NCBI RefSeq assembly: GCF_004366635.1
Contig: NZ_SORN01000001.1
Location: 572,435-636,434 of the forward strand
Direction of reading: 5' to 3'
From: Roseinatronobacter bogoriensis DSM 18756
GTDB taxonomy: Bacteria > Pseudomonadota > Alphaproteobacteria > Rhodobacterales > Rhodobacteraceae
Length of the DNA stretch: 64,000 bases
The notes beneath the pieces are model-generated. The model was not told the origin of the DNA, searched no databases, and saw only the letters and a list, made by a program, of their open reading frames with translations. The position numbers and the translations under genes were made by a program. Shown here piece by piece: positions 42,748 to 50,659 of the stretch (position 1 is its first letter; each line of letters begins with the position of its first letter).

Positions 42748-44067
42748 TCAGATATCGAGCGTATTCTCACGCTCCCAGCGGCTGAAATGGGACACGAAGG
42801 AATTCCATTCGCGCTTTTTCAGCTTCAGGAAGGCGGCAGAGAAGTCGGTGCCCATCATCTCCATCAGTTCTGAATCCGCCTCATAGGCGCGCAGCGCATC
42901 CAGCATGTTCAGCGGCAGTTTCGGCGCGCCCTCGACCTTATGGCCTTCGGCATACATGTCGATATCCCAGCGCTTGCCGGGGTCAGCCTTGGAATGAATG
43001 CCGCTCATGCCCGCTGCGATGATGACGGCTTGCAGCAGATAGGGGTTGGCCGCGCCATCGGGCAGGCGCAATTCAAACCGCCCCGGCCCGGGCACACGCA
43101 CCATATGGGTGCGGTTATTGCCGGTCCATGTCACCGAATTGGGCGCCCATGTGGCCCCGGACATGGTGCGCGGCGCATTGATGCGCTTGTAGCTGTTCAC
43201 TGTGGGGTTGGTGATCGCGGCGAGGGCGGAGGCGTGTTTCATGATCCCGCCAAGGAAATGCGCGCCTTGCTCAGACAGGCCCAACTCTCCCGTGGGGCCA
43301 GTGCCGTTATTGGTGGCGAACGCGTTCTTGCCTGCATCGTCCCAGACAGAGATATGCACATGGCAGCCATTGCCGGTCAGCCCCTCAATGGGTTTGGGCA
43401 TGAAGGTCGCGCGGAAGCCATGCGCTTCGGCCACGGATTTGACCATGAATTTAAAGAAACTGTGCCGGTCGGCTGTTACAAGCGCATCGTCAAAATCCCA
43501 GTTCATTTCGAATTGGCCATTGGCGTCTTCATGGTCGGTTTGATAGGGGTTCCAGCCCAGTTCCAGCATATAGTCGCAGATTTCGCGTATCACCTCGTAG
43601 CGGCGCATCACGGCCTGTTGGTCGTAGCAGGGCTTTTCGGCGGTATCGAACGGGTCGGAAATCTGCTTTCCATCAGGGGTCAGCAAGAAGAACTCCGCCT
43701 CGATCCCGGTCTTGACATGCAGCCCTTCCTTCGCGGCCTCGGCAATCTGGCGGCGCAGCACGTTGCGGGGGGCCTGGGCCACATCCTGCCCTTCCATCAC
43801 ACAATCTGCCGCGACCCATGCCACGTCAGGCTTCCACGGCAGTTGAATGACCGACGCCGGGTCCGGCACCGCCAGCATGTCCGGATGCGCGGGCGTCAGG
43901 TCCAGCCAAGTGGCAAAGCCCGCAAAGCCTGCGCCATCTTCCTGCATGTCGGCAATGGCCTGTGCAGGCACCAGCTTTGCGCGCTGATAGCCGAAAAGAT
44001 CGGTGAAAGAGATCATGAAATATTTGACGCCGCGTTCGGCTGCGAATTTTGCAAGATCTTGTGTCAT
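42748..44067 (-). CDS. gmaS: Glutamine synthetase-like enzyme, GmaS/GlnT type (gamma-glutamylmethylamide synthetase candidate)
   Basis: 439 residues of the glutamine synthetase fold: KTGIEAEFFLL near residue 115 and HEDANGQFEMNW near 185 supply metal-site acids, GNGCHVHISVWD the catalytic His region, and GPGRFELRLPDGAANPYLLQ split into the substrate and adenylate sites. It belongs to the GlnT/type III branch rather than GlnA. With the three mgs-like genes upstream it resembles the N-methylglutamate pathway: GmaS joins glutamate and methylamine with ATP. Assimilation of ammonia or another amine by a GlnT-type enzyme is the alternative. A hairpin separates it from mgsC. Confidence 0.8.
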   Translation of the reverse strand: MTQDLAKFAAERGVKYFMISFTDLFGYQRAKLVPAQAIADMQEDGAGFAGFATWLDLTPAHPDMLAVPDPASVIQLPWKPDVAWVAADCVMEGQDVAQAPRNVLRRQIAEAAKEGLHVKTGIEAEFFLLTPDGKQISDPFDTAEKPCYDQQAVMRRYEVIREICDYMLELGWNPYQTDHEDANGQFEMNWDFDDALVTADRHSFFKFMVKSVAEAHGFRATFMPKPIEGLTGNGCHVHISVWDDAGKNAFATNNGTGPTGELGLSEQGAHFLGGIMKHASALAAITNPTVNSYKRINAPRTMSGATWAPNSVTWTGNNRTHMVRVPGPGRFELRLPDGAANPYLLQAVIIAAGMSGIHSKADPGKRWDIDMYAEGHKVEGAPKLPLNMLDALRAYEADSELMEMMGTDFSAAFLKLKKREWNSFVSHFSRWERENTLDI

Positions 44068-44109
44068 GCTGTCCTGTCCCTGTTGGTCGCGTGTTTAAAC
44101 AAGTGAAAA

Positions 44110-44137
44110 CGCGGGCCAGACCTGTGTCTGACCCGCG
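44110..44137 (-). terminator. Hairpin between mgsC-like and gmaS-like genes
   Basis: On the + strand CGCGGG, one unpaired C, CAGAC (44110-44121) pairs with GTCTG, one unpaired A, CCCGCG (44126-44137) around CTGT. On the transcribed strand TTTTC follows. It lies 6 bp after the mgsC stop and could partly stop transcription so that gmaS is made at a lower level, or gmaS may start from a promoter between 44068 and 44109. Confidence 0.55.
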
Positions 44138-44143
44138 CGGGTT

Positions 44144-45493
44144 TCAGTAACCAGTGCCGGGCTTGCCCGGGTACCAGTCTGTGCCTGCCAGCGGCACCTG
44201 CGCCATTGCCGCCGCTTCCATCGTCAGGGCACACAGGTCTTCTGGTTCAAGATTGTGAAGGTGGTTGTGACCACAGGCGCGCGCGATGGTTTGCGCTTCC
44301 AGCGTCATCACCTTCAGGTAATTGCGCAACCGGCGACCGGCCTCGACCGGGTCCAGACGTGCGGCAAGATCGGGGTCTTGCGTGGTAATACCCGCCGGAT
44401 CGCGGCCTTCGTGCCAGTCGTCATACGCGCCGGTTGTGGTGCCCAGTTTCTGATATTCTGCTTCCCATTTGGGGTCATTGTCCCCCAGTGCAATCAAGGC
44501 GGCCGTGCCGATGGCCACGGCATCTGCGCCAAGTGCCATTGCCTTGGCCACATCCGCGCCCGTGCGAATCCCGCCCGAGACGATCAGTTGCACTTCGCGG
44601 TGCATCCCCAGATCCTGCAGCGCGCGCACGGCCGGGCGGATACAGGCCAGTGTCGGCAGGCCCACATGCTCGATGAACACATCCTGCGTGGCGGCGGTAC
44701 CGCCCTGCATCCCATCGAGGACCACAACATCCGCGCCCGCCTTGACCGCCAGCGCTGTGTCGTAATAGGGCCGCGTGCCACCCACCTTTACATAGATCGG
44801 CACCTGCCAGCCGGTAATCTCGCGCAGTTCCAGGATCTTGATTTCCAGATCATCCGGGCCGGTCCAGTCGGGGTGGCGGCAGGCTGAGCGCTGGTCAATC
44901 CCTTTGGGCAGGGTGCGCATTTCCGCCACGCGGTCTGAAATCTTCTGGCCCAGCAACATGCCGCCGCCGCCCGGTTTCGCGCCTTGGCCCACAACGATTT
45001 CAATCGCATCGGCGCGGCGCAGGTCATCGGGGTTCATACCATAGCGAGACGGCAGGTATTGATAGACCAGCTTGCTGGAATGGCCGCGTTCCTCAGGCGT
45101 CATGCCGCCATCGCCCGTGGTGGTTGAGGTGCCCGCCGCGGACGCGCCGCGCCCCAGCGCCTCCTTGGCCTGTGCCGACAGCGCGCCAAAGCTCATGCCT
45201 GCAATCGTGACCGGAATATCCAACTCGATGGGTTTTTTTGCAAAGCGCGTGCCAAGGGTCACGCGGGTGTCGCATTTCTCGCGGTATCCTTCCAGCGGGT
45301 AGCGGCTGATCGAGGCACCCAGAAACAGAAGGTCATCGAAATGCGGAACCTTGCGTTTGGCACCGCCACCGCGAATATCATAAATTCCAGTCGCCGCCGC
45401 ACGCCGGATTTCGGCATTTATCGGGTTTGAAAAGGTCGCGGACTGGATGGGCACAGTCTGCGGAATGCGTTTGTCGTGTTCATTCATGACCAT
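44144..45493 (-). CDS. mgsC: FMN-binding glutamate synthase-like protein (MgsC type)
   Basis: 449 residues matching the central/FMN domain of glutamate synthase as a separate protein: substrate-channel and FMN motifs such as GGMTPEERGHSSKLVYQ in part, GQGAKPGGGGMLLG, VKVGGTRPYYDTALAVKAGAD with the FMN phosphate site, and VSGGIRTGADVAKAMALGAD. The subunit would reduce the imino intermediate made from oxoglutarate. Cysteines for the 3Fe-4S cluster are not obvious. In the N-methylglutamate pathway MgsC joins MgsA and MgsB to make N-methylglutamate from glutamate and methylamine. It is 6 bp after mgsB. The rhizobial GlxD family is the close alternative name. Confidence 0.83.
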   Translation of the reverse strand: MVMNEHDKRIPQTVPIQSATFSNPINAEIRRAAATGIYDIRGGGAKRKVPHFDDLLFLGASISRYPLEGYREKCDTRVTLGTRFAKKPIELDIPVTIAGMSFGALSAQAKEALGRGASAAGTSTTTGDGGMTPEERGHSSKLVYQYLPSRYGMNPDDLRRADAIEIVVGQGAKPGGGGMLLGQKISDRVAEMRTLPKGIDQRSACRHPDWTGPDDLEIKILELREITGWQVPIYVKVGGTRPYYDTALAVKAGADVVVLDGMQGGTAATQDVFIEHVGLPTLACIRPAVRALQDLGMHREVQLIVSGGIRTGADVAKAMALGADAVAIGTAALIALGDNDPKWEAEYQKLGTTTGAYDDWHEGRDPAGITTQDPDLAARLDPVEAGRRLRNYLKVMTLEAQTIARACGHNHLHNLEPEDLCALTMEAAAMAQVPLAGTDWYPGKPGTGY

Positions 45494-45499
45494 GTATCC

Positions 45500-46183
45500 T
45501 TAATAAGCCGCAGCGTTGTCGACATCAAAATTATAAAGCTTGCGGGCTGAACCGTAGCGGCGGAATTCTTCTGGTTTGGCGTCTATTCCGGCACGCGCCA
45601 GCAGGTCGCGCAGGATTTCCAGATGTTCAGGGCGCATTTCCTTCTCGATGCAATCCGCCCCAAGGCTTTTGACCGACCCGCGCACGAACAGCCGCGCCTC
45701 ATACAGCGAATCGCCCAAAGCATCACCCGCATCGCCGCAGACGACCAGATTGCCTGCCTGCCCCATGAAGGCCGACATATGCCCGATATTGCCCTGCACC
45801 ACGATGTCGATGCCCTTCATCGAAATTCCGCAGCGCGATGCCGCATTGCCCTTGATGACCAAAAGGCCGCCGCGCCCGGTCGCTCCGGCATATTGGCTGG
45901 CATCACCGTCAATGATGACTGTGCCCGACATCATGTTCTCCGCCACACCCGGCCCGGCAGAACCGGTGACATGGACTGTTGCCTGCTTGTTCATACCCGC
46001 GCAGTAATAGCCGGTGGAACCGCGTACAGTGACCTCAATGGGGGCATCCAGTCCGACCGCAATCGCATGTGCGCCACGCGGGTTTTCAATTTCCCACTGG
46101 GTTGCATTGGTCTGGTCCTTCTGCGCCTGAAGCGTCGCGTTCATCTCGCGCAGAGTTTGTGTTGCAAGATCAATTGTTTGCAT
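45500..46183 (-). CDS. mgsB: Glutamate synthase beta-helix domain protein (MgsB type)
   Basis: 227 residues made of the right-handed beta-helix found at the C-terminus of GltB, here a free subunit: repeated Gly/Val/Ile turns such as GVAENMMSGTVIIDGDAS, GGLLVIKGNAAS and GNLVVCGDAGDALG. It has a scaffold role between amidotransferase and FMN domains. It lies 3 bp after mgsA and 6 bp before mgsC. Together the three genes split the functions of one glutamate synthase large subunit, as in MgsABC and GlxBCD. Confidence 0.83.
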   Translation of the reverse strand: MQTIDLATQTLREMNATLQAQKDQTNATQWEIENPRGAHAIAVGLDAPIEVTVRGSTGYYCAGMNKQATVHVTGSAGPGVAENMMSGTVIIDGDASQYAGATGRGGLLVIKGNAASRCGISMKGIDIVVQGNIGHMSAFMGQAGNLVVCGDAGDALGDSLYEARLFVRGSVKSLGADCIEKEMRPEHLEILRDLLARAGIDAKPEEFRRYGSARKLYNFDVDNAAAY

Positions 46184-46186
46184 GGG

Positions 46187-47083
46187 TCAATGGCTCCAGA
46201 AATAGACAGTTGCAGGCTCGGGTTCCCAGACGCGGGCCGTCTCGATCCCCGGCAGATTGACCAGCGCGCGATATTCAGACCCGAAGGCGACATATTGATC
46301 GGTTTCGGCCATCACGGCGGGTTTGCAGGCAATCGGGTCGCGCACCACGCCAAATCCGTCCTTGGTGCCCACAACGAAGGTAAAGAACCCGTCGAGATCG
46401 TCCAGGGTGCCTTCCAGCGCCTCGCCCAGTGAGGCGCCGTTGTTCATCTTCCATGTCAGATAGGCCGCGCCCACTTCGGTGTCATTCTGGCTTTCGATCC
46501 GCACCCCTTCGCGCCGCAATTTGCGCCGCCAGTTGTTGTGGTTGGACAGCGAGCCGTTATGCACAAGGCACTGATCCGACCCGGTCGAGAACGGGTGCGC
46601 ACCTTGCGTTGTGACCGCAGACTCGGTTGCCATGCGGGTATGGCCAATGCCATGCGTGCCCGACATTTCCGCCAGATTGAAGCGCGCGGCCACATCCTTG
46701 GGCAGGCCGACAGCCTTGTAGATTTCAACATTTGTGCCATCGCTCATGACGCGCAGGCCCGGGCGCAGATCGGCGAGGGCGGCGCGGGCATGTTCGGCCT
46801 TGTCGGCAGGCAGGCTTAGAACCGCATGACTGTCTGCGCGGCGCAGGTCAACTTCCGCGCCGATGGCCGCGCCCAGATCGGCTGCGAGCGTGGCAAAATC
46901 TGCATCCGCCTGATCTGACTGCACGGTCAGCTTCGACTGGCCCGCAGTCTCGCCCCCATAGATGGCGATCCCGGCACTGTCAGGGCCACGATCGGTCATG
47001 GTGACCAGCATATCTGTCAACAACTTGCCTAATTCAGGTTCCAGAGATTTGTCTTTCAGGAACAATCCAACAATTCCGCACAT
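46187..47083 (-). CDS. mgsA: Class II glutamine amidotransferase (MgsA type)
   Basis: 298 residues from the ATG at 47083, which has an AAGGAG site seven bases away. The mature N-terminus would be Cys2 (MCGIVGLFLKD), the nucleophile of class II amidotransferases; RGPDSAGIAIYGG, GIGHTRMAT and VHNGSLSNHNNWR are the other active-site blocks. It should release ammonia (or amine) from a glutamyl amide for the MgsBC subunits. The frame runs 62 codons upstream, but the Cys2 rule fixes this start. First gene of the mgsA-B-C-gmaS group; mgd dehydrogenase genes are absent nearby. Confidence 0.87.
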   Translation of the reverse strand: MCGIVGLFLKDKSLEPELGKLLTDMLVTMTDRGPDSAGIAIYGGETAGQSKLTVQSDQADADFATLAADLGAAIGAEVDLRRADSHAVLSLPADKAEHARAALADLRPGLRVMSDGTNVEIYKAVGLPKDVAARFNLAEMSGTHGIGHTRMATESAVTTQGAHPFSTGSDQCLVHNGSLSNHNNWRRKLRREGVRIESQNDTEVGAAYLTWKMNNGASLGEALEGTLDDLDGFFTFVVGTKDGFGVVRDPIACKPAVMAETDQYVAFGSEYRALVNLPGIETARVWEPEPATVYFWSH

Positions 47084-47120
47084 CTGTGCTGCTCCTTTTA
47101 CGGATTGGAGTTTTGACGTC

Positions 47121-47149
47121 AGACTAGGTGTAGCCGCGGATAAGTTCAA
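47121..47149 (-). promoter_or_regulatory. Candidate promoter of the mgsABC-gmaS group
   Basis: On the minus strand TTGAAC (47149-47144) and TAGTCT (47126-47121) are spaced by 17 bp, 38 bp before the mgsA start. Two GCATGC palindromes at 47211-47216 and 47228-47233, 17 bp apart, lie upstream where an activator could bind. Match to consensus is moderate. Confidence 0.4.
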
Positions 47150-47341
47150 CTTGCAAGAAACATTTTTTCCTGTCGGGTGATAAATTGCCGGAATTTTGTG
47201 CAAAACCATTGCATGCACAGGCGCAATGCATGCGCAAATCCAATATCGAGGGGCGCATGTCAGCGCCACACTGGCGCGACTCGCGCGCCTGATGTGACGG
47301 TTTTGTAAATTTGATGGATGGTTCGAAACCGGCGCGGGGCT

Positions 47342-48034
47342 TCAGCCCATTGCGTAGCCAGCACCGCGCACAGTGCGTATGGGGTCGTCGCCGCCTGCTG
47401 CGCATAGCGTCTTGCGCAGGCGTCCGACATGCACATCAACCGTACGCGTGTCGATATAAATATCGCGCCCCCAGACCCGGTCCAGCAATGCCTCTCGCGT
47501 CCAGACTTTGCCGGGCCGTTCCATGAAGGCCGCAAGCAGCCGGAACTCTGTCGGCCCAAGATGCAGGTTTTCATTGCCACGCATCACGCGGTAGCTGTCG
47601 GGTTCAAGCCGAATGTCGTTATATTGCAGGGCCTGGCCTGTGCTGGTCGGGCGCAAACGGCGCAGGTTGGCGCGCACGCGCGCGATCAATTCGGCCACCG
47701 AATAGGGTTTGATGATGTAGTCATCCGCGCCCGTATCCAGCCCGCGCACGCGGTCGCCTTCTTCTGAGCGGGCAGACACCATGATGATTGACGCTTCGCG
47801 CCCCTCTGGTGTTGCCCTGATCTGGCGGCAGGCTTCCAGCCCTGACAGGCGCGGCAACATCCAGTCCAGCAAGATCACATCGGGGCCTAGTTCCGCCACC
47901 GCCAACACGGCTTCCTCGCCGTCCTTGGCGGTTGCAATGCGAAATCCCGCAGCTTTCAGATTGTAGCTGAGCAGCGCAACCTGTGCAGGTTCGTCATCGA
48001 CGATCAGAACCAGCGGGGTATCGACATCGGACAT
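47342..48034 (-). CDS. phoB: Phosphate regulon response regulator PhoB
   Basis: 230 residues from the ATG at 48034 with an AAGGAG site. Receiver domain with acidic DDE at 13-15, phosphoacceptor Asp57 (VILLDWMLP), Lys in IIKPYS; OmpR-type winged helix from about 130 with LGPTEFRLLAAFMERPGKV split over the first helix and RTVDVHVGRLRKTL as recognition helix. Phosphorylated PhoB activates genes with Pho boxes under phosphate shortage. Last gene of the pst-pho operon, 4 bp after phoU. Confidence 0.95.
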   Translation of the reverse strand: MSDVDTPLVLIVDDEPAQVALLSYNLKAAGFRIATAKDGEEAVLAVAELGPDVILLDWMLPRLSGLEACRQIRATPEGREASIIMVSARSEEGDRVRGLDTGADDYIIKPYSVAELIARVRANLRRLRPTSTGQALQYNDIRLEPDSYRVMRGNENLHLGPTEFRLLAAFMERPGKVWTREALLDRVWGRDIYIDTRTVDVHVGRLRKTLCAAGGDDPIRTVRGAGYAMG

Positions 48035-48038
48035 CAGT

Positions 48039-48746
48039 CTACTCCTTCGGGGCCGCAATCGTCGCTGTGGAATGACCCTTTTCGCGCGGCCCGGCATGTC
48101 TGCCTTCGGTGACAAAGATCACCTGTTCAGCGCCATGCGTGACCAGATCGCCCATGCGTTCGATATTCTTGGCGATAAAGACGTAATGCAGACATGGCGT
48201 GATATTGCGCGGGTCTTCCATCATATGGGTGATGAATTCACGAAACAGCGCATTGGTCATATCATCCACTTCAATATCGCGGCTGATGACATCGCGGGCA
48301 AGTTCCGCATCCATCCGCGCGAAAGAGTCCAGCATGTCTTTCAACATCTGCCCGACCAGCCGCGCCTGCCGGCGCAGCGCACCTGCCGCCCCTTCGATGA
48401 TCGGCGCATTGATCAGGATGGGCACGCGCTTGCCCATGTTCTTGGCGTAGTCACCCAACCGCTCCAACTCGCCCGCCATTTTCATCACGGCGACAGCGGC
48501 GCGCAGGTCATCAGCATGGGGCTGGCGTAGCGCCAGCAGGCGCACGACCTGATTGTTGATTTCTTCCTCAGCGGCGTCGATCAGCTTGTCACCCTGCACA
48601 ACCTGCGCGGCAAGATCTTCGTCGCGGTTTTCAAGCGCGCGGGCGGCATTCATGATTGCTGCCTCGACGTGCCCGCCCATCGCCAGAACGTTCAGGCTGA
48701 TGGCTTCAAGATCACGATCAAAGGCCGAAAGCGTATGCGGTTTCAT
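48039..48746 (-). CDS. phoU: Phosphate signalling protein PhoU
   Basis: 235 residues, all-helical, made of two similar three-helix bundles with the acidic metal motifs seen as EALENRDEDLAAQVV/DKLIDAAEEEI and DARLARDVISRDIEVDD-like positions. PhoU links the PstSCAB transporter to PhoR and turns the kinase off when phosphate is plentiful. An AGAAGGA site precedes the ATG. A Pho box 42 bp upstream, just after the phoR stop, suggests a separate start of transcription for phoU-phoB. Confidence 0.94.
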   Translation of the reverse strand: MKPHTLSAFDRDLEAISLNVLAMGGHVEAAIMNAARALENRDEDLAAQVVQGDKLIDAAEEEINNQVVRLLALRQPHADDLRAAVAVMKMAGELERLGDYAKNMGKRVPILINAPIIEGAAGALRRQARLVGQMLKDMLDSFARMDAELARDVISRDIEVDDMTNALFREFITHMMEDPRNITPCLHYVFIAKNIERMGDLVTHGAEQVIFVTEGRHAGPREKGHSTATIAAPKE

Positions 48747-48774
48747 GGTGTTGGTCCTTCTCCACGAGTACGGG

Positions 48775-48805
48775 ATACTGCCGGGATATGACAGGGATGT
48801 GACAA
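48775..48805 (-). promoter_or_regulatory. Pho box and -10 in front of phoU-phoB
   Basis: On the minus strand TTGTCAC-N4-CTGTCAT (48805-48788), then seven bases, then CAGTAT (48780-48775) as -10. This is nearly the CTGTCAT-N4-CTGTCAC consensus for PhoB, with the same box to -10 spacing as the site before pstS. It sits in the 62-bp gap between phoR and phoU, so phoU and phoB probably have their own phosphate-controlled promoter inside the operon. Confidence 0.78.
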
Positions 48806-48808
48806 GTT

Positions 48809-49837
48809 TCAGCTACAGGGCAGGATAGTGTCAAATCGCGCCCCTTGCCCAGGCTGGGATTGAATGACAAGGCGCCCGCGATGACGCCCCAGAATGTGTT
48901 TGACGATGGCCAGCCCAAGCCCGGTGCCACCACTGTCGCGCGAGCGCGCCTTGTCCACGCGGTAAAACCGCTCAGTCAGGCGGGGCAGGTAGATCGGCTC
49001 TATACCCTCGCCGTAATCCCTGATCGAAATGCGCAGAACGGCGCTGTCATAGCCGGGCATTGTGGCCAGATGCTGTCCCGTAATCTCGACCCGACCGCCG
49101 CTGGCGCCGTATTTCAAGGCATTCTCGATCAGATTGTGATAAACCTGAACAAGCTGGTCATAATCGCCGGGAATTTCGGGCAGGTCAGGCAGATCGCATG
49201 TCACTGTCAGCCCCGCATTCTCGATCTGCGGGCGCAATGCCGCCAATGTTGCGCGGATGACGGAGTCCAGCGCAACCGCGCTGCGTGGCCGGATCTTCTC
49301 GACGCTTTCCACCCGCGACAGAGACAGCAAATCCGCCACCAGCCCGGTCATGCGCGACGCCTGTTCTGCCATGATGCCCAGAAATTCGGCCCGCGCCTGC
49401 GGGTCGTCGCCTGCCGGGCCTTGCAGTGTTTCGACAAACCCGGCCAGAACGGTCAGGGGCGAGCGTAACTCGTGGCTGACATTGGCCACGAAATCGCGTC
49501 TTTGCGCGCTGGCTGCTTCCAGATCAGAGATGTCGCGCAAGGTGATGACGGTTCGCCGACCATCCATGCGCCGCGCTGTGACCTGCCAGATTGCCTCGGC
49601 CTGTGCGCCATGCGAATGGAAATTGGCGCTTTCCCCATCAGACCCGGCCAGAACCCGTTCCAGCATGGCCGATACCTCGGGCTGGCGCAAATGTGCGCGC
49701 AGCTGTGCCCCGCGTATGCGCACGCCGAACAGGTCGATGGCTGGGGGATTGGCTGCGATCACAAACCCCTCGGAATCGGCCAGCAGGACCGGATCGGGAA
49801 AGGCAGAAATCAGGGCCTGCAATGCCGTGTCGTTCAT
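48809..49837 (-). CDS. phoR: Phosphate regulon sensor kinase PhoR
   Basis: 342 residues: PAS domain (about 5-108), His-phosphotransfer domain with His122 in FVANVSHELRSPL, ATPase with NLIENALKYG (N box), DYGEGI (G1) and GGTGLGLAIVKH (G2). It phosphorylates PhoB. No membrane helix is visible anywhere, whereas many PhoR proteins begin with one or two; the kinase must therefore hear the signal through PhoU/PstB at the membrane. The gene lies between pstB (6 bp) and phoU (62 bp), not at the head of the operon. Confidence 0.92.
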   Translation of the reverse strand: MNDTALQALISAFPDPVLLADSEGFVIAANPPAIDLFGVRIRGAQLRAHLRQPEVSAMLERVLAGSDGESANFHSHGAQAEAIWQVTARRMDGRRTVITLRDISDLEAASAQRRDFVANVSHELRSPLTVLAGFVETLQGPAGDDPQARAEFLGIMAEQASRMTGLVADLLSLSRVESVEKIRPRSAVALDSVIRATLAALRPQIENAGLTVTCDLPDLPEIPGDYDQLVQVYHNLIENALKYGASGGRVEITGQHLATMPGYDSAVLRISIRDYGEGIEPIYLPRLTERFYRVDKARSRDSGGTGLGLAIVKHILGRHRGRLVIQSQPGQGARFDTILPCS

Positions 49838-49843
49838 CTAGGG

Positions 49844-50650
49844 TTATCCAAACCGCCCGGTGACATAGTCATTGGTGCGGCTTTTCTTCGGATTGGTAAA
49901 GATCGTTTCGGTATCGCCAAACTCGATCAGGCGGCCCAGATACATGAAAGCGGTATTATCCGACACCCGCGCGGCCTGTGCCATGGAATGCGTGACCATG
50001 ACAATGGAATAGGTGCCTTTCAACTCCTCGATCAATTCCTCGATCCGCGCGGTTGCAATCGGGTCCAGTGCGGAACATGGCTCGTCCATCAGCAGCACTT
50101 CGGGGTCAGAGGCGACAGCGCGCGCGATGCACAGGCGCTGTTGCTGGCCACCTGACAGCCCCAGCGCACTTTCCTGCAAGCGGTCCTTCACCTCTTTCCA
50201 CAAGGCAGCCTGTTGCAGCGCGCGTTCGACAGTTTCATCAAGGATGGATTTCTTCGTCACACCATCCACCCGCAGCGGGTAGGTGATGTTGTCATAAATC
50301 GACATGGCAAAGGGGTTGGGCTTTTGAAACACCATCCCCATGCGCTTGCGCAGCGCGATCACATCGACGCCCTTGCCGTAAATGTCGAAGCCGTCCACCG
50401 TGATCCTGCCGTCAATCCTTAGCCCGTCGACCAGGTCATTCATCCGGTTCAGGCAGCGCAGCAAGGTGGATTTCCCGCAGCCGGACGGGCCGATAAGCGC
50501 CGTGACCTGCCCTTTCTGGATTTCCATGTTGCAGTCATACAGGGCCTGCGATTCACCATACCACAGGTTGAAATTCTCGATGCTCAGGCAAGGGCCATCG
50601 GCACTTTTCTTGACATGGTAAGAGGTTGGTTCGAATTCTATCGTGTCCAT
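49844..50650 (-). CDS. pstB: Phosphate ABC transporter ATP-binding protein PstB
   Basis: 268 residues: Walker A GPSGCGKST, Q-loop VFQKPNPF, signature LSGGQQQR, Walker B VLLMDEPCSALDP, H-loop VTHSM. FNLWYGESQALYD is the usual PstB N-terminal block. It powers phosphate uptake through PstA/PstC. It lies 9 bp after pstA and 6 bp before phoR. The extra 20 N-terminal residues are common in this group. Confidence 0.97.
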   Translation of the reverse strand: MDTIEFEPTSYHVKKSADGPCLSIENFNLWYGESQALYDCNMEIQKGQVTALIGPSGCGKSTLLRCLNRMNDLVDGLRIDGRITVDGFDIYGKGVDVIALRKRMGMVFQKPNPFAMSIYDNITYPLRVDGVTKKSILDETVERALQQAALWKEVKDRLQESALGLSGGQQQRLCIARAVASDPEVLLMDEPCSALDPIATARIEELIEELKGTYSIVMVTHSMAQAARVSDNTAFMYLGRLIEFGDTETIFTNPKKSRTNDYVTGRFG

Positions 50651-50659
50651 GATGCTCTC

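Noticed and set aside
47084..47260. Sigma-54 promoter before mgsA
   Set aside because: No GG-N10-GC pair with proper flanks was found; a sigma-70-like pair fits better.
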